Shown: positions 8,175 through 20,153, counted from the first letter of the stretch. The stretch: 64,000 bases of DNA from Lantana camara (GCA_037501455.1 CM074857.1:121321501-121385500); one strand, 5' to 3'. A program made the numbers and translations. The notes: generated by a model not told the origin, from the sequence alone.

Positions 8175-11138
8175 CTAATTGCCTAGATAATTGAAGAAGG
8201 GTCTCTGCGGAACTGGTATGAACTTGACAAGGAAGCCAATAGGCCAAGATGCTGCAGCAAATGCTATGCATAATCCCCATTGCCCCCAATTCAACCTCTC
8301 TGTATCTGCAAACTTCTTCAAGAACTCCACCATCACTACTTGAAGAGCTATTGTTATCCCTATTATTCCCAAGAATAGCTTGTTCCTGTGTATTCCCTCA
8401 AATACATTCTTCTTTTCCAGCTTCCGCGCGTTAAACTCATTGAACACTTGGCACAGGACGAACGCGTTGAAGATCAACGTGTGGTTTACCGTCTTGCTGA
8501 CACCGAGAATTGATTCACCTTTGAACTGCAGTATCAACAGAATAGCTAGCTGATAGAATGCCTGAGCCAGCAAGTTTCTCCACATGACGTTGCTGATAAG
8601 TGGCTCTGTTCTTCCCACTGTTCGTTTCTCCATTAGCTCCTTCGTCGGTTTCTCCATTAGCTCCTTTGTTGGTTTCTCTGTTGCGAGAGCTAATGCACCA
8701 AGAGTGTCCATTATCAGATTCACCCACAGTAGTTGAACTGCTGTGAGCGGCACCTTGCCGGCTGAAACGGCTGCCACGAAGTTGATAATTAGAGCTGCAA
8801 CGTTAACCGTTAGCTGAAACTGGATGAACTTTTGGATATTGTTGTAGACGCATCTTCCCCATCTTAAAACTGTGGTGACAGAAGCAAAGTTGTCATCCAA
8901 GATGACAATATCTGAACTCTCTTTAGCCACTTCTGTTCCTTGAATTCCCATTGAAAGACCGATATCAGCTTCTTTTAGTGCTGGCGCGTCATTTGTGCTA
9001 TCTCCTGTGACTGCCACAACATGACCCTTTTTTCTGAGGCATTGCACCATAAGAAGTTTGTCAAAAGGTGATGAACGGGCCATCACACGGATTTTTTCGA
9101 CTTTCTCCATTCGCTCCTCTTCTGGGTAGTTGCGAAACTCCACTCCTTCCACCACTGACCCATCGTTTGGTCTTTGATCAGGATGAAGAATTCCACACTC
9201 TGTGGCAATAGCTTTTGCTGTGAAAATGTTGTCACCGGTTATCATCTTGATATTGACACCTGCATATTGACAGTCTTCGACTGCTTTCTTGACACCGGGA
9301 CGACAAGGGTCTTTCAACCCCACCAGCCCCAGAAGAGTTAATCCCTTTTCTTGAATCTTTCTGTGTGATTGCTCATCACTGATCCCGGAGACCTGTTTAT
9401 GTGCAAATGCAATACAACGAAGACTACTAGCAGCCATAGCTTCAATTATATGATCAAACTCCATCCGTTCTTGATTGTCCAAAACTTTCATGTTCCCTTC
9501 AAGATCATAGTAATTTGAGCACATGGCTAGTATCATTTCAGCAGCTCCCTTCCAATGAACATGGATTGTGTTGTCTTGACCCTTCTTCATCAGGACCCCA
9601 CTTCTCTTTTTCTCCGAATTAAATGCTTCCACATGCAAAACAACACAATCCCTTTTCACAGCATCCATATCCATGTTCAATTCTAGTACAGCCCATGACA
9701 GAATTGCCTTCTCAGTTGGGCTACCTGAGAATTCAACATTGGTTCCGGACTTGTATACGCCACCTGTCGTGTTGAGGCCGACACTCTGACGGAGAAATTC
9801 AAGAACATTGCTTGCTATCGAAGTGTGAGTCCTCCCTTCCATCAATCGTTTCCCTTGCCAGAACTTCGTCACCTTCATCTGATTCAGAGTAAGAGTACCT
9901 GTTTTGTCTGTACAAATAGTTGTGGCGGATCCCATTGTCTCGCAAGCAGAGAGCTTTCTGACCATAGCTTGATCAGCCATCATTCTTTTCATTGAGTAAG
10001 CAAGAGTCAGTGTAACAGCCAATGGTAAACCTTCGGGAATTGCAACTACTACGATAGTCACAGCAGCAGCAATGATTTTCACAACCGCGTTGATGATATC
10101 ATCAGATGTTGTCTTGCTGCCATTGAATTCTTTATTCCCTTTCTCATCTTGTGTATTCCCCGTGAAATAGCGCACAAAAAGTACAACAAGAACTAGAAAG
10201 GCAACTGATAAACCAACCTTACCGATTGATGATGTCAGCTTGTTGAGACGGGCTTGAAGAGGTGTTTGCTCGTCAGAATCCCGACTGATCGTGCTCATCA
10301 TTTCTCCCCAGAAAGTGTTCATTCCTACAGAAGTGACGAGCATTGTAGCATATCCATCAGCAACCTTAGTCCCTGAAATCAAGAATGGATTCTTGTGCCC
10401 ATCAATCTCAACGTGGTCACTCTCTCCCGTCATGCTAGATTCATCAACTTGTAAGGAATGGCCATCTATGAATAATCCATCAGCAGGGACATGATCACCG
10501 ATCTTCAAGCAAACAACGTCTCCCACAACGATTTCAATTATGGAAACCTGTTGCTTTCTCCCATTTCTCACAACTTCAACTCGGATATTATTGCTTACAC
10601 TTGAAAGCTTGTCAAACTGTCTGTTTTGTCTGAAATTGATGATTGCAGAAACAGAAATAACAAGGAAAACAGCAACAAATATGCTTCCACCAGCGTACCA
10701 ACCTTGTTTAGGCCCGTGTTCTTTGATCCCCAATGCAAGTGAAAGTGCAGCACAAGCCGATAGGATAAGATTTGTCGAATCCTTGAAAGCTTCAACTATA
10801 AAATTGAATACACTCTTTCTAGGCGGCTTTCTATAAGTATTTCCACCAAAAGCTTTGGTTCTGGCAATGATATCATCTGGATCACCATTAACGCCTTGGA
10901 GCAGATCTGTTTTGAGTGAAGAACAAATCCCTTCAACTCCTCCAAGACGAGATAATAGATCGAAGCTTTTCTCCTGGACTATTTTATTGAGACTTGACAG
11001 TTCGAATTCGACTCCATTAACAGGGTCAATATGGATCACCCAGGCCCTAAGTTCTGGGGCTAGTTCATGGTATTCTGTAATACTTTGAGGAACATTTTGC
11101 CTGAAATTCAAAGCTATTGACGACGACCATGAGGCCAT
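8175..11138 (-). CDS. P2B-type autoinhibited Ca2+-ATPase (ACA12/ACA13-like)
   Basis: Calcium pump that uses ATP to export Ca2+ from the cytosol, in this subgroup probably across the plasma membrane. The single exon is typical of the ACA12/13 group. From the first ATG (11138) the product is 987 aa. Visible motifs: TGES (237-240), PEGLPL (368-373) in the M4 region, the phosphorylated DKTGTLT (Asp411), KGAAE (530-534) in the nucleotide domain, TGDN (634-637), and TGDS-TNDAP (711-717) where the family normally has TGDG-TNDAP. Ten membrane segments are plausible. Oddities: the octapeptide KPTKELME is tandemly duplicated (822-837) after M6, and the basic aromatic calmodulin-binding helix usual near the N terminus is not seen. 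The frame is open 21 codons upstream but has no ATG, and a TGA lies beyond, so an unseen 5' exon is possible. Family identity is sure; regulation is inferred. Confidence 0.93.
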   Translation of the reverse strand: MASWSSSIALNFRQNVPQSITEYHELAPELRAWVIHIDPVNGVEFELSSLNKIVQEKSFDLLSRLGGVEGICSSLKTDLLQGVNGDPDDIIARTKAFGGNTYRKPPRKSVFNFIVEAFKDSTNLILSACAALSLALGIKEHGPKQGWYAGGSIFVAVFLVISVSAIINFRQNRQFDKLSSVSNNIRVEVVRNGRKQQVSIIEIVVGDVVCLKIGDHVPADGLFIDGHSLQVDESSMTGESDHVEIDGHKNPFLISGTKVADGYATMLVTSVGMNTFWGEMMSTISRDSDEQTPLQARLNKLTSSIGKVGLSVAFLVLVVLFVRYFTGNTQDEKGNKEFNGSKTTSDDIINAVVKIIAAAVTIVVVAIPEGLPLAVTLTLAYSMKRMMADQAMVRKLSACETMGSATTICTDKTGTLTLNQMKVTKFWQGKRLMEGRTHTSIASNVLEFLRQSVGLNTTGGVYKSGTNVEFSGSPTEKAILSWAVLELNMDMDAVKRDCVVLHVEAFNSEKKRSGVLMKKGQDNTIHVHWKGAAEMILAMCSNYYDLEGNMKVLDNQERMEFDHIIEAMAASSLRCIAFAHKQVSGISDEQSHRKIQEKGLTLLGLVGLKDPCRPGVKKAVEDCQYAGVNIKMITGDNIFTAKAIATECGILHPDQRPNDGSVVEGVEFRNYPEEERMEKVEKIRVMARSSPFDKLLMVQCLRKKGHVVAVTGDSTNDAPALKEADIGLSMGIQGTEVAKESSDIVILDDNFASVTTVLRWGRCVYNNIQKFIQFQLTVNVAALIINFVAAVSAGKVPLTAVQLLWVNLIMDTLGALALATEKPTKELMEKPTKELMEKRTVGRTEPLISNVMWRNLLAQAFYQLAILLILQFKGESILGVSKTVNHTLIFNAFVLCQVFNEFNARKLEKKNVFEGIHRNKLFLGIIGITIALQVVMVEFLKKFADTERLNWGQWGLCIAFAAASWPIGFLVKFIPVPQRPFFNYLGN
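8627..8674 (-). repeat. 24-bp in-frame tandem duplication in the Ca2+-ATPase gene
   Basis: The unit 'tttctccattagctcctt' plus six bases occurs twice in a row. It adds eight residues (KPTKELME) to the segment after M6. The two copies differ at a few bases, so the duplication is not brand new. Confidence 0.85.
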
Positions 11139-12712
11139 CAAATAATTTAAACTATACAATGTTGCTGAGGGAGCCCTGGTCACTTGTTTTCTGATGAACA
11201 AATTAAAAATAGCAAAATATCAAAAACTTATTTTGGCGGACAGAGAAAAAAGAAATGAAAGAGGAGAACAACAAAAAAAATGTCGACAGAAAGACATAAC
11301 TAAACACCTGTGTGCCTGTGTCATGCATGCAATGATGACATCTTGTTCGTTAAACTCAGCTACAATGTCACAAAGAGTTGTGCATTAAACAGCATGGTTT
11401 TCAAACCCAGAATGGACATAGGCCTAACCCAACTGGTTACTGATTTGTGTAACGTCATAAATACGTAATAAATATATTTTTTTAAATACGTAATAAATAT
11501 ATTATGTATAACTACTACAAAGATTAATCAATATAGAAACAATAACCAGTGACAGCACAATCAACTCATAATTAACCTCATGCTTCTACATCACTTCTCT
11601 CATGAAGGATCTAAATCACACTTCTTTCCTAAGAGATAGTTTCATTGGCGAAATGCAAGACTTGAATGCCAACAGAATGTTAAGATTAACTATTGATTTA
11701 CAGTTTCAAAAATTTTCAACTCCCCAGAACATCCACCGTCCCTTTCTAATTAAAGATTTACCTGCTTCTCAGTTCAAAATAAAGCAAGAAAACACTGGAA
11801 AAATGAAAAAAAAATAAAAGAAAAAGAAAAGCGGATAAACAAGTAATCAGTCATTTGAAAATCCAGAAAGACGCTTCTTTTGTTTCAGAAAATGAAATTC
11901 ATGGCAAATTAGAAAGAAAAGAAGAAGAAGACTACCTAGTTTCTCTTTTAGCGTTTGCTCTCTCCCCCTTTCTCTGGTATCTCTCTAGGTGTGCAACAAG
12001 AAAAAAAAGGGTCGTTTGCTGCCAAAAAAAAAAAAAACGGAGAAAAAAGTAAAAGAAGAATAATCCAAAAGCCTGCCGTTTGGTCCAGTTTCCATAGCCA
12101 AAATGGCGATTAATCGGCCGGGTTTTTAATTATAAACCCATCCAAACTCACTGGTTTGATAAGGTCTTCCGAGGTTGCCGGTCGAACCGTCCAATTTGGT
12201 TCGATCCAATTTTCAAAACACTGTATATATAACCGAAAAAGAACATCTGCTCGAAGTCAAAAACAAATCATTTTCTCCTCTCAACAAATGCATAAAAAGA
12301 AAGGAGAAGGAAAAGAGAACCCAGCTTGTTCGGTGGTTCACCGGTTCCGATTAACAAGTTATTGGTCGGTGTCCATCACCAACTGAGGTCCGCCTTTAAG
12401 GGGTCTGCGAGGCCCGGCCAACGGTTGTTAGTTGGACCGGAGGGGCCGGCCGGTTCCGTGATTTAAAATAACATTTCTGATTAAAATAACTTAAGGGTGT
12501 CTGTCTCTGAGTCTGGATGCAGGCCAACCCGCGTTTACTGTTTAAAAACACGTAGTGATTTTTAAAGTCTTATCGTTTTTTCCTTTTGTCTGATTTCTAT
12601 TTCCCCTTTTTCTGCCCATTCCACCACTCTCTTTGGCAACCCACTTACTCTGATAACGCAGATGTCCCTGAGCATCAATCCGCAAATATTTGAATTCTCT
12701 GTTAACCTGGTG
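11139..12712. other. Intergenic region between divergent ATPase and DUF247 genes
   Basis: It holds the 5' flank of the ATPase on the minus strand and, from about 12480, the probable 5' untranslated region of the DUF247 gene. A short direct repeat 'tacgtaataaatatat' occurs at about 11465-11505. The stretch 12060-12470 is more GC-rich with 'ccggtcgaaccg'-like sequence. No further coding region is supported. Confidence 0.6.
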
Positions 12713-13130
12713 AGTTGATCCTATAATTTCTTGTACTGAATTCACTGTCCCGGCAAACTTGCTTTAAATTTCTTGTTATTTCCTCTTTATTTTTATTGTT
12801 TGATTTTAATTTGGTGTAAGTGTTTGAAGAAGAACATGCATCCCTTTTTGATAGTTTCTACGGTGGCATTTGCCATTTATTTATGTACTGCCATGTTTAG
12901 AGAATAACAGGAAGAAAAGTTGTATATTGGTTGGAAATAACGGGCCTGCTGTGTAACTGGTGGAAATTTCTAGAAGTGATCAATCAAATAGGAGTGTGTA
13001 TAGGTTGGAAATAATAGATTTGTGCTAGAAATTTTCGAAAATCATCAGGGCCTTTCTTTTATATTTTTCTTTGTTTAGTTGTGTCCGGTCATATCTATGT
13101 AAATAATAACTCATTTGTGATCTACTGTAG
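12713..13130 (+). other. Predicted 5' UTR intron of the DUF247 gene
   Basis: A donor-like CTG|GTGAGT lies near 12712 and an acceptor-like ctactgtag ends near 13130, 14 bases before the ATG. The paralogue at 56661 keeps the acceptor (attactgtag) just before its ATG. In that copy a Mutator-like element sits within the corresponding interval. No transcript evidence was available. Confidence 0.45.
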
Positions 13131-13144
13131 TAGCTTCCACCCAA

Positions 13145-14446
13145 ATGTCTGAGGTATCGGCAGATCGTGTAACTATTGATATCGATCATGAACTTAATGG
13201 GTTGCCTTGCATACCTTCAAAGCCTTCTATCTGCAGGGTCGATAGTCATTTACGAAGTGGTGTACGGGATTATATTTATGATCCTGAAATTCTTTCTATA
13301 GGCCCTTATCACCATGGCAATTCAAGATTGCAGAACACAAGACAGCTTAAATACATGTACCTAAAGCGACTCCAAAGACGCAAAAACGAGCAGAGTGTGG
13401 AGAAATATGTGAATGTTGTGGCAGCTATGGAAGAACATGCACGAAAATGTTATGTAGAACCTATTGGAGTCGATGGTAATGAGTTTGTGGCCCTATTGGT
13501 ACTTGATGGCATTTTTCTCATAGAGCTGTTTCGTTGTTACCGTTTCAAGAACTTGAGGGATCCTAATGATTATATATTTAGCCATGAGAGCATCCGGAGC
13601 CAATTGCGCCACGACATTCTCTTACTTGAGAACCAAATTCCGTTCTTTGTCCTCAATGAACTTTTCAACATGACTAAGAGCAATGATGATGATGATGATG
13701 ATGTTGATTTGATTAAGCTAGCTTTGGGGTTTTTTGCGGGCGTTTTCGTTAAAAACTTATCTGTGCCACGAGTGCGTGAAAGATTGTCATGCAGGAATAT
13801 CGACCATCTCTTCGGACTGATACACTTTTCTTGGTGTCTTCCTTCCGCTGAAAAGATGTCATTGAAATCAGATGGCAATGGATCAAAATGGGACAACATA
13901 AAATCCATTTCTAGGCTTCGGGATGCTGGAATTAAGCTCCAGAAAGGGAGACAGAAGGATGACTTCATGGACATCAAATTCAAGAAAGGCTCTTTGAGCA
14001 TACCACAGCTCAGCATATTTGACGAGACGGAATCCCAACTGCGGAATCTAATTGCATACGAGCAGTATTTTCCTGACAGGGAGATGAGATACGTCTCCGA
14101 CTACACGTTCTTCATGCATTGCCTGATTAAAAACCCTAGCGATGTGGAGTTCCTAAGTGGTCGTGGGATAATTGACAACTGTTTGGGATCTGATGAAGAG
14201 GTTTGCCAGATGTTCAATAGGCTAGGGAGGAATATTCACATATCTTCAGAATTCTGTTATTCAGAGGTTTTCAGCAAAGTGAACAAGCAATGTGGTCGCC
14301 GAAGGAAGAGATGGAAAGGGAATTTGAGGCGGAATTACTTCAATAGTCCTTGGTCCATAATTAAGTTTCTTGCTGCGGTTGCTTTGTTGATTCTCACCCT
14401 CACTCAGACTGCCTACACTGTTCTTTCATATTATAATCATCACTGA
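13145..14446 (+). CDS. DUF247 (UPF0481) family protein, 433 aa
   Basis: Plant-specific DUF247 protein of unknown biochemical role. The coding region is a single exon from ATG 13145. Family landmarks: an N-terminal ISIGPYHHG-like stretch (seen as LSIGPYHHG near residues 51-59), a DILLLENQIPF motif (about 156-166), an acidic run of D residues (about 179-185), a GIKLQKG-like segment near 260, LSIPQLSIFDETES near 280, and a C-terminal membrane anchor (residues 403-428, hydrophobic FLAAVALLILTL). Length is normal for the family. It is transcribed away from the Ca2+-ATPase and has a decayed paralogue at 56661. Some DUF247 genes in grasses lie at self-incompatibility loci; nothing here shows such a role. 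Confidence 0.93.
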   Translation: MSEVSADRVTIDIDHELNGLPCIPSKPSICRVDSHLRSGVRDYIYDPEILSIGPYHHGNSRLQNTRQLKYMYLKRLQRRKNEQSVEKYVNVVAAMEEHARKCYVEPIGVDGNEFVALLVLDGIFLIELFRCYRFKNLRDPNDYIFSHESIRSQLRHDILLLENQIPFFVLNELFNMTKSNDDDDDDVDLIKLALGFFAGVFVKNLSVPRVRERLSCRNIDHLFGLIHFSWCLPSAEKMSLKSDGNGSKWDNIKSISRLRDAGIKLQKGRQKDDFMDIKFKKGSLSIPQLSIFDETESQLRNLIAYEQYFPDREMRYVSDYTFFMHCLIKNPSDVEFLSGRGIIDNCLGSDEEVCQMFNRLGRNIHISSEFCYSEVFSKVNKQCGRRRKRWKGNLRRNYFNSPWSIIKFLAAVALLILTLTQTAYTVLSYYNHH

Positions 14447-14530
14447 TGTGGTTGTAAGAATGCATTGTGATGTTCTCTTGTTATAATCATCGCTGATGTG
14501 GTTGTAAGCATGCATTGTGATGTTCTCTTG
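14431..14530 (+). repeat. 50-bp tandem duplication over the DUF247 stop codon
   Basis: The unit starting 'ttataatcatcactgatg' at 14431 is repeated at 14481 with only a few changes. The first copy contains the TGA stop codon. The second copy is in the 3' untranslated region. Confidence 0.9.
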
Positions 14531-16259
14531 TTGAAAACTTGTGATATTTTGCTTATGATCAATGATTGGAATCATCGTTATTAAATAATAATATATTTTT
14601 CTAGATATATTTTTTTAAGATATTTATGCAACTTGTACGGTCAAGACTCAAGAGTATGTTGTGAAATCTGTAGAAATTCGGTAGAGTGATCTAGATTTAG
14701 TAACATGTTTAATTATCTGAAAAAAATCAAAATAAAAATTATTAAACAATGTTCAACGGACACGGTAAGCTGGATTTTAGCGAAGTTGCTGAACAGTGGA
14801 ACTTCATTTACTCAAATGTTGCTTTTCTAATTCGATGAGACTCTTAAATATCATTAATTGATGTGACTTAATGGTTTGATATTATATGAACTCAATTAAA
14901 TATCTCGTATTCAAACATCTGGATACACAACTACCATTATTAGGAAAATTCAAGTGTCCCCAGGATGTCTCAGACACCCGTATTCCTTCCATTTCCGCCA
15001 GGAAAAGCCTGCTGAAAAATTCCCTACCAACTGGGCCTAACCTAAACCCAGAATTTCCAGGCGAATCAGATCCAATATCGGCCATGCCCAAAAATTTTCT
15101 ACCACTGGAGACACCTGACCGAAACACAGATCTATATTCCTCAACCCATTATGGGTAGGCTTGTGTTTTTCAGAATTCAGCTTCCTCTTTTTGTTTCTTT
15201 AGTAGCTAAGCCTCTTGATGTTTACGAGTGTGCTTAGTTTTAATCAATCTCAATTTTGAGGCTGCTCAACTTGCTATATTTGGTAGTTCAATTTGGATGG
15301 TGATGCCTATTTGCCAAGTCGCTCATGTCACTGTTTATTCTCTTTTCTTATTCTCCTTTTGGTTGTCATTTCGTTTGTGCCTTTTGGTGATCATAATTCT
15401 TGATATGTATTTGCATTTAGATTTAGTCTCATCTTATGCATTGTAATCTTTTAATAAAGTGTGTTGCAAGGAGTCTTGCTCCCAAGGAGTTCTCCTCTAA
15501 CCCGGTTCCTTTAGGAGCTCGTTGCTCTGTGAGCTCTTAAATTCGCGTTTCATTTATCTAGGCGAGTTAGGCCATGTGTCATTGACTCATTGGGAATGAC
15601 ACCTCATCACATAAAAAAAAATAGATTTACTAATGTTTAATTCTTATTCTGTAAAATACTTTTCAGAACCATGGATTATATAATACAGTACACGCTTTTC
15701 AGACATTAGATTAAAAAACTCTCCAAAATAATATTTTTCTCTGGTGCCAACTTTGGACAATGGAAAAAATCACCATTCATAGTAAAATGATATATTTTCA
15801 GAAAAAATCTTTATATTAATTTATGCTCCCATTAATATTAAAAATTAGTAATTCTTTAATATTATACAAATAACAAAGGCAATTTAAATTTTTTTTTTTT
15901 TTGTTGGGAGTAATTCTTTAATATTATACAAATAACAAAGGCAATTTAATGAAATAAGCTGGCGTTTCTTGTTTGACGGTTAAAATTTTAATTTTATAAG
16001 TCGGATTTCATCTCTAACTTTTCTTACATTTTCCCAATTTTATATGTTTTTAAACTGCACCAAAAATTATGAGAGGTTCTTTTTTTTCTTTTTTTTTTTT
16101 AAAGGAAAGACGGACGATAATTACACAATACTAAATATAATCTGTGACACCATTGATCAAAACGACATAAAGGAACTTAACATCCCCATAACTAGAACAA
16201 AGGAGAAGCGCTCACCACCAGTAAATCTGAAACAATGTATATGAGAGGTTCTGGACGCC
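14531..16259. other. Non-coding region downstream of the DUF247 gene
   Basis: No convincing gene. From about 15640 the sequence matches the region downstream of the DUF247 pseudogene (58290-58640), so it belongs to the large duplication. The stretch 14880-15600 has no counterpart downstream of the pseudogene and is probably an insertion of unrecognised type. Confidence 0.6.
15846..15948. repeat. 40-bp direct repeat around a poly(T) tract
   Basis: 'agtaattctttaatattata' and the next 20 bases occur at 15846-15885 and again at 15909-15948. The space between is a run of about 15 T plus 'gttggg'. The paralogous region at 58490-58530 has one copy only. Confidence 0.85.
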
Positions 16260-17046
16260 AGAAACGTTTATTTATTGTAATCGGTTCCAAATATATTGTA
16301 TCATTTTTAACTTTATCTTGTATGATTTATAACTACATCAAAATCATTTGCTGAGCAAAAGTAGCAAAAAAAAAAAAAACCAAATGTGACATAAAGATAT
16401 TCCAAAAAGCTCAACATTTTCAATCTTTTGCTCGCCACCCTTAAGTTATATTTTGCACATTTGGGAATTAAAGTCCCAATTTTATCCTTTAATTTCATTA
16501 TTTTTTCCTTTATTTTAGAATCATCATTTTCTTACATATATTACTATCTGTGGGTCAATTCTGGAACAAAATACAGAATATAATATGTTGATGATGATTG
16601 GCTAACTCTAATGCATCGATATTTGTACAAATATTATTTTGTCGTGTCGTGTTGGACACCGGGTCAAACACTATCCATATAATAAGAACTTTAAAAAAAG
16701 TTTCGTGCATATCATTATATCCATATCGTATCGTATCCATATTTGTTCCTCGTAGTCGGGTAATCATATTTGTTCTTCAATCAATGTAATGATAGGAAAC
16801 CACAAACTAAGAACCCCATAATGTATTACTCACTCACTCCATCACTTCATTTGAGAGTACAAATATTTTTACAAGTTATGATGTAAAAATTATGTTTCTT
16901 TTCCTTATATTTCGTGGCGGATATGATATAAAAACCAAACAAGGGAATTAAAGAGAATTCAACTATAGTCGAGGATGACCACTTTGGTGAGTGGCGAGAA
17001 ATGATTTTGTAATCATTCTTTCGCTAGATATACACGATAATTATTT
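16260..17046. repeat. Duplicated block B (copy of the ATPase 3' flank)
   Basis: Matches block A (6410-8150) and block C (58670-59059 plus 60434-60550) in order, including 'caatcttttgctcgccaccc' and 'ttctggaacaaaata'. It keeps the empty site (TTTCTTTTCC once, near 16888) that is filled in block C. The ATPase coding part does not follow it. Confidence 0.75.
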
Positions 17047-17520
17047 GGGAAAATTGCAAAATCATTATACCAACTCCAATGATTTAGCGTTTTCGGTACT
17101 TTAAATTTTCCGGTGAAAAAAAAAACCCACAACTATTAAAAAAATACAAAAAAAAACCAATTTTGCCCAGGATAGTCAAAACCCGCCTGATATCCGACCT
17201 GGATGCGCACGTGGCTCGCCTGAGTCCATGCTGTCCAAAAATGCCCCGTCCACCTTAGCAAAAACCTGCCATGGTGTAAATACACACAGGTAATTAAAAA
17301 AATCATAATAATTATATATATAAGTAATATAATATTTAATATATACATTATACATCATTTTTTTATAATTATCATATAAATATAATTAGTTATATTATTA
17401 AAAAAATTATATAACATTATATATAATATAAAATTTATTGCATAAAATTATATAATATTATAATAAATATATTTTATATATATACAATAAATTTTATATA
17501 TAGTATTTGATATATACTTA

Positions 17521-20153
17521 GGAAGCGTTTGGTAGGGTTATTAAGCCATATAGATATGAGTAAGGAGACTTAATTTTCCGTTTGCTAAGCTATATTAGGT
17601 CGTGCGGGCTGGAGGCATTTAATATCTGGCCCGCTCAAAGCCCGCACTATTCATGTATAAAGCGTAGAATCTCATATCCCATTTTTGGTGATATTAAGTG
17701 CAACTAGATCTCGCCGCTTTACTGTGCACATTTTAGTTGACAAAAATTTGCCCCTTCACTCAATAGCTTCTGTTGACGCTTTCATAAGGTACGCAGCATC
17801 AAAGCTCTAGGGTTCGCGATACAGTGATTCCCAAAATTTGTTCATACCCAGCTAGAACGTGAAGGTATCATATCGCTACCATCAACGATTTTGACCCTTC
17901 AAATTATATTATCTTGTCCATCTTAGTCGACTTTCATTGTTATTTGTAGGTTGCAATTGGGGATAATCTCGCCGTGCGTCTTGTAGCTTACCTAATTTGA
18001 AGAAAGGTAACATGGCAAATCGATTTGTGGTATGGTTGGGTATTACATTGAAATGGTCAGGTGTCGAACGTGTTTCGGCTATTAATTACAATTATACTTG
18101 ATTAATTTAATCTCCAGAATTTATATCGTATTAACTCCATGAATCTGTGCTCTTTGAGCGTTTGAATGGCTTAACTCTTAGTTAGAGGTTGGATAAAAAA
18201 TTAAACTAGGGCGGTTCAAGGTTGGCCGTGGTTTGATATCGATTGGTCATGGGCTTTTGTATTTCATTTTGTGAAATTTTCTATTTAGATTGCAGTAAAA
18301 AATTTGGCTTTAGTTGTGCATAAGCCTAGATTTGGTTATAGTTCTGTGAATGTGGCTTCTAGTTGACCCTTGTTGCAATTCAATTGCGGATTCCTTTTTA
18401 TTGGTGAGAAATGTTCAGATAACTAAATTGAGAAATTATTGATTGTTTACCATTTCTTCTGAAATATCTGATCCTTTCCTGGATACCAGTGGTGATTCAT
18501 GTTTGAATGGCTTTGGTTGCTATTTGTCTTTCATAATTTATGAAGGGGCACTCATGAAGTGGTAAATTTTCAATGGCTGCTGAATCATGTATAATTTTCT
18601 TGTAGCAAGCGTGTCCTGATTCTCTTTTCACCCCAGTTGTTGATCTTTCATGTAGCTTAACTTATTTGTTCATTAAATGGTTGTACTTTTTCATCTTAAA
18701 ATTATTTGTAATTCTTTGAATTTCAAGGTTGCACTTCAAATTCTTCAAGTTGGATGGCCGTTCGAAGTAGCTTGGCATGAATTTAATATTTCCATGTTCC
18801 AGTGGATTGTTTAATTTATTAAATTACGATATATTATTCTCGGCAAACTTTAAAGGCAGTGCTTCGCATCAGCAATATGCTGCTAATTGAACCGGTTGCG
18901 GTCCCACAGTCTTGCTCAACGGAACTGTGGAAGCATTTCAAGGTCGGTTTTATTGTTTATCACTACAAGCAATAAACTTTGGGTCGACAATTTTATGTTG
19001 TTAAACAATGTATTGCAATTGAAATGTTCGCTATGCCTTTTAATTTTATATATAGGTAGGCACTGCAGCAAATTTTATTTGATTTTTTCCTATAATTATG
19101 TCTTCTATTTATGCGTTTAAAATGTTGTCAGATAAAATGGGATAACATTTGTGCTGGAAGTGTTGTCAGATAAAACACTTCCAGCAGATACTGCCCTTTT
19201 TCTATAATGATACTGCCCTTTTTATTTGATTTTTTCCTATAATTATGTCTTCTATTTCAAAGATAAAATGTTGTCTTCTATTCCTTTGCCCATTCTTGCA
19301 TTATCTCATATGATCATTTTAACACCATATGATATTGCCAGAGTGCTGGAAGTGTTGGATCGTATCTGCTGTGAATGATATTTTTATCTTTTATTTCTTT
19401 TGGACTACTATGCGAGGTTGGAGTTGTCTAAGTGTGATGGACAGACCTTTTTTGAATGTAAGTCTACAAGGTTTTGATTAACTTGGGGAGTAAGCTGATT
19501 TGCTGTAATCATAGTTGGTTTAAAGGGAAGCATTACAGGGATGACAATAACCTTGTTCTTATTGCTGCTTTGAATAAGAGCTTGGTGGATGAGATTACAA
19601 TGCACATTTATGAGGGTCCTGATAGAGCTTTTAGCTGCTGCTGCCCTTTTAGTTATTTGGCCTTTATTAAGGTCTGCAAAGGAATGTTGTTATTGCTCCT
19701 TATGATGTATTTTACGAATTTTCCTTTGTAGTCGGTTGGCTTTCGTTATAAATGAGGGGGCGGTCCTCGTTAATAACCCCATCCCGATTGTATATTAAAA
19801 AAAAAAGTTTGTAATGAATAAATATTTTTAGTTTGTTTTTTATATCATCTTTGTTGTATTTTATTTTTGTAGTGGATGAGATATTATATTTTATTAGTAA
19901 AGTTTTATTAAATATGAAGAGTTAGCAAATATGATGAAGGATAGAAAGTGCATGAGGGTAAAATTGGAAATTGGATTTTAATCGAACTTAATTTCTCATA
20001 CCAAACATTAAATTACGAAAGTAGAATTAAGGATATTGATGACAATCTCCAATACCAAACGCTATATTAATTTTTTCAATACAACTTAATATCACTTAAA
20101 AAGCTCGAATAAAATTAAGTTAAATTAAGTCAAAATACGTACCAAACGCCCTC
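17521..20153. mobile_element. Harbinger-like element nested in the Mutator-like element
   Basis: The ends are GGAAGCGTTTGGTA and, reversed, GAGGGCGTTTGGTA, flanked by TTA on both sides (17518-17520 and 20154-20156). This is typical of PIF/Harbinger. Further 'accaaacg' boxes lie near 20060. The interior (17600-19800) has moderately GC-rich, untranslated-leader-like sequence and short open frames, but no transposase or recognisable host protein. Confidence 0.6.
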
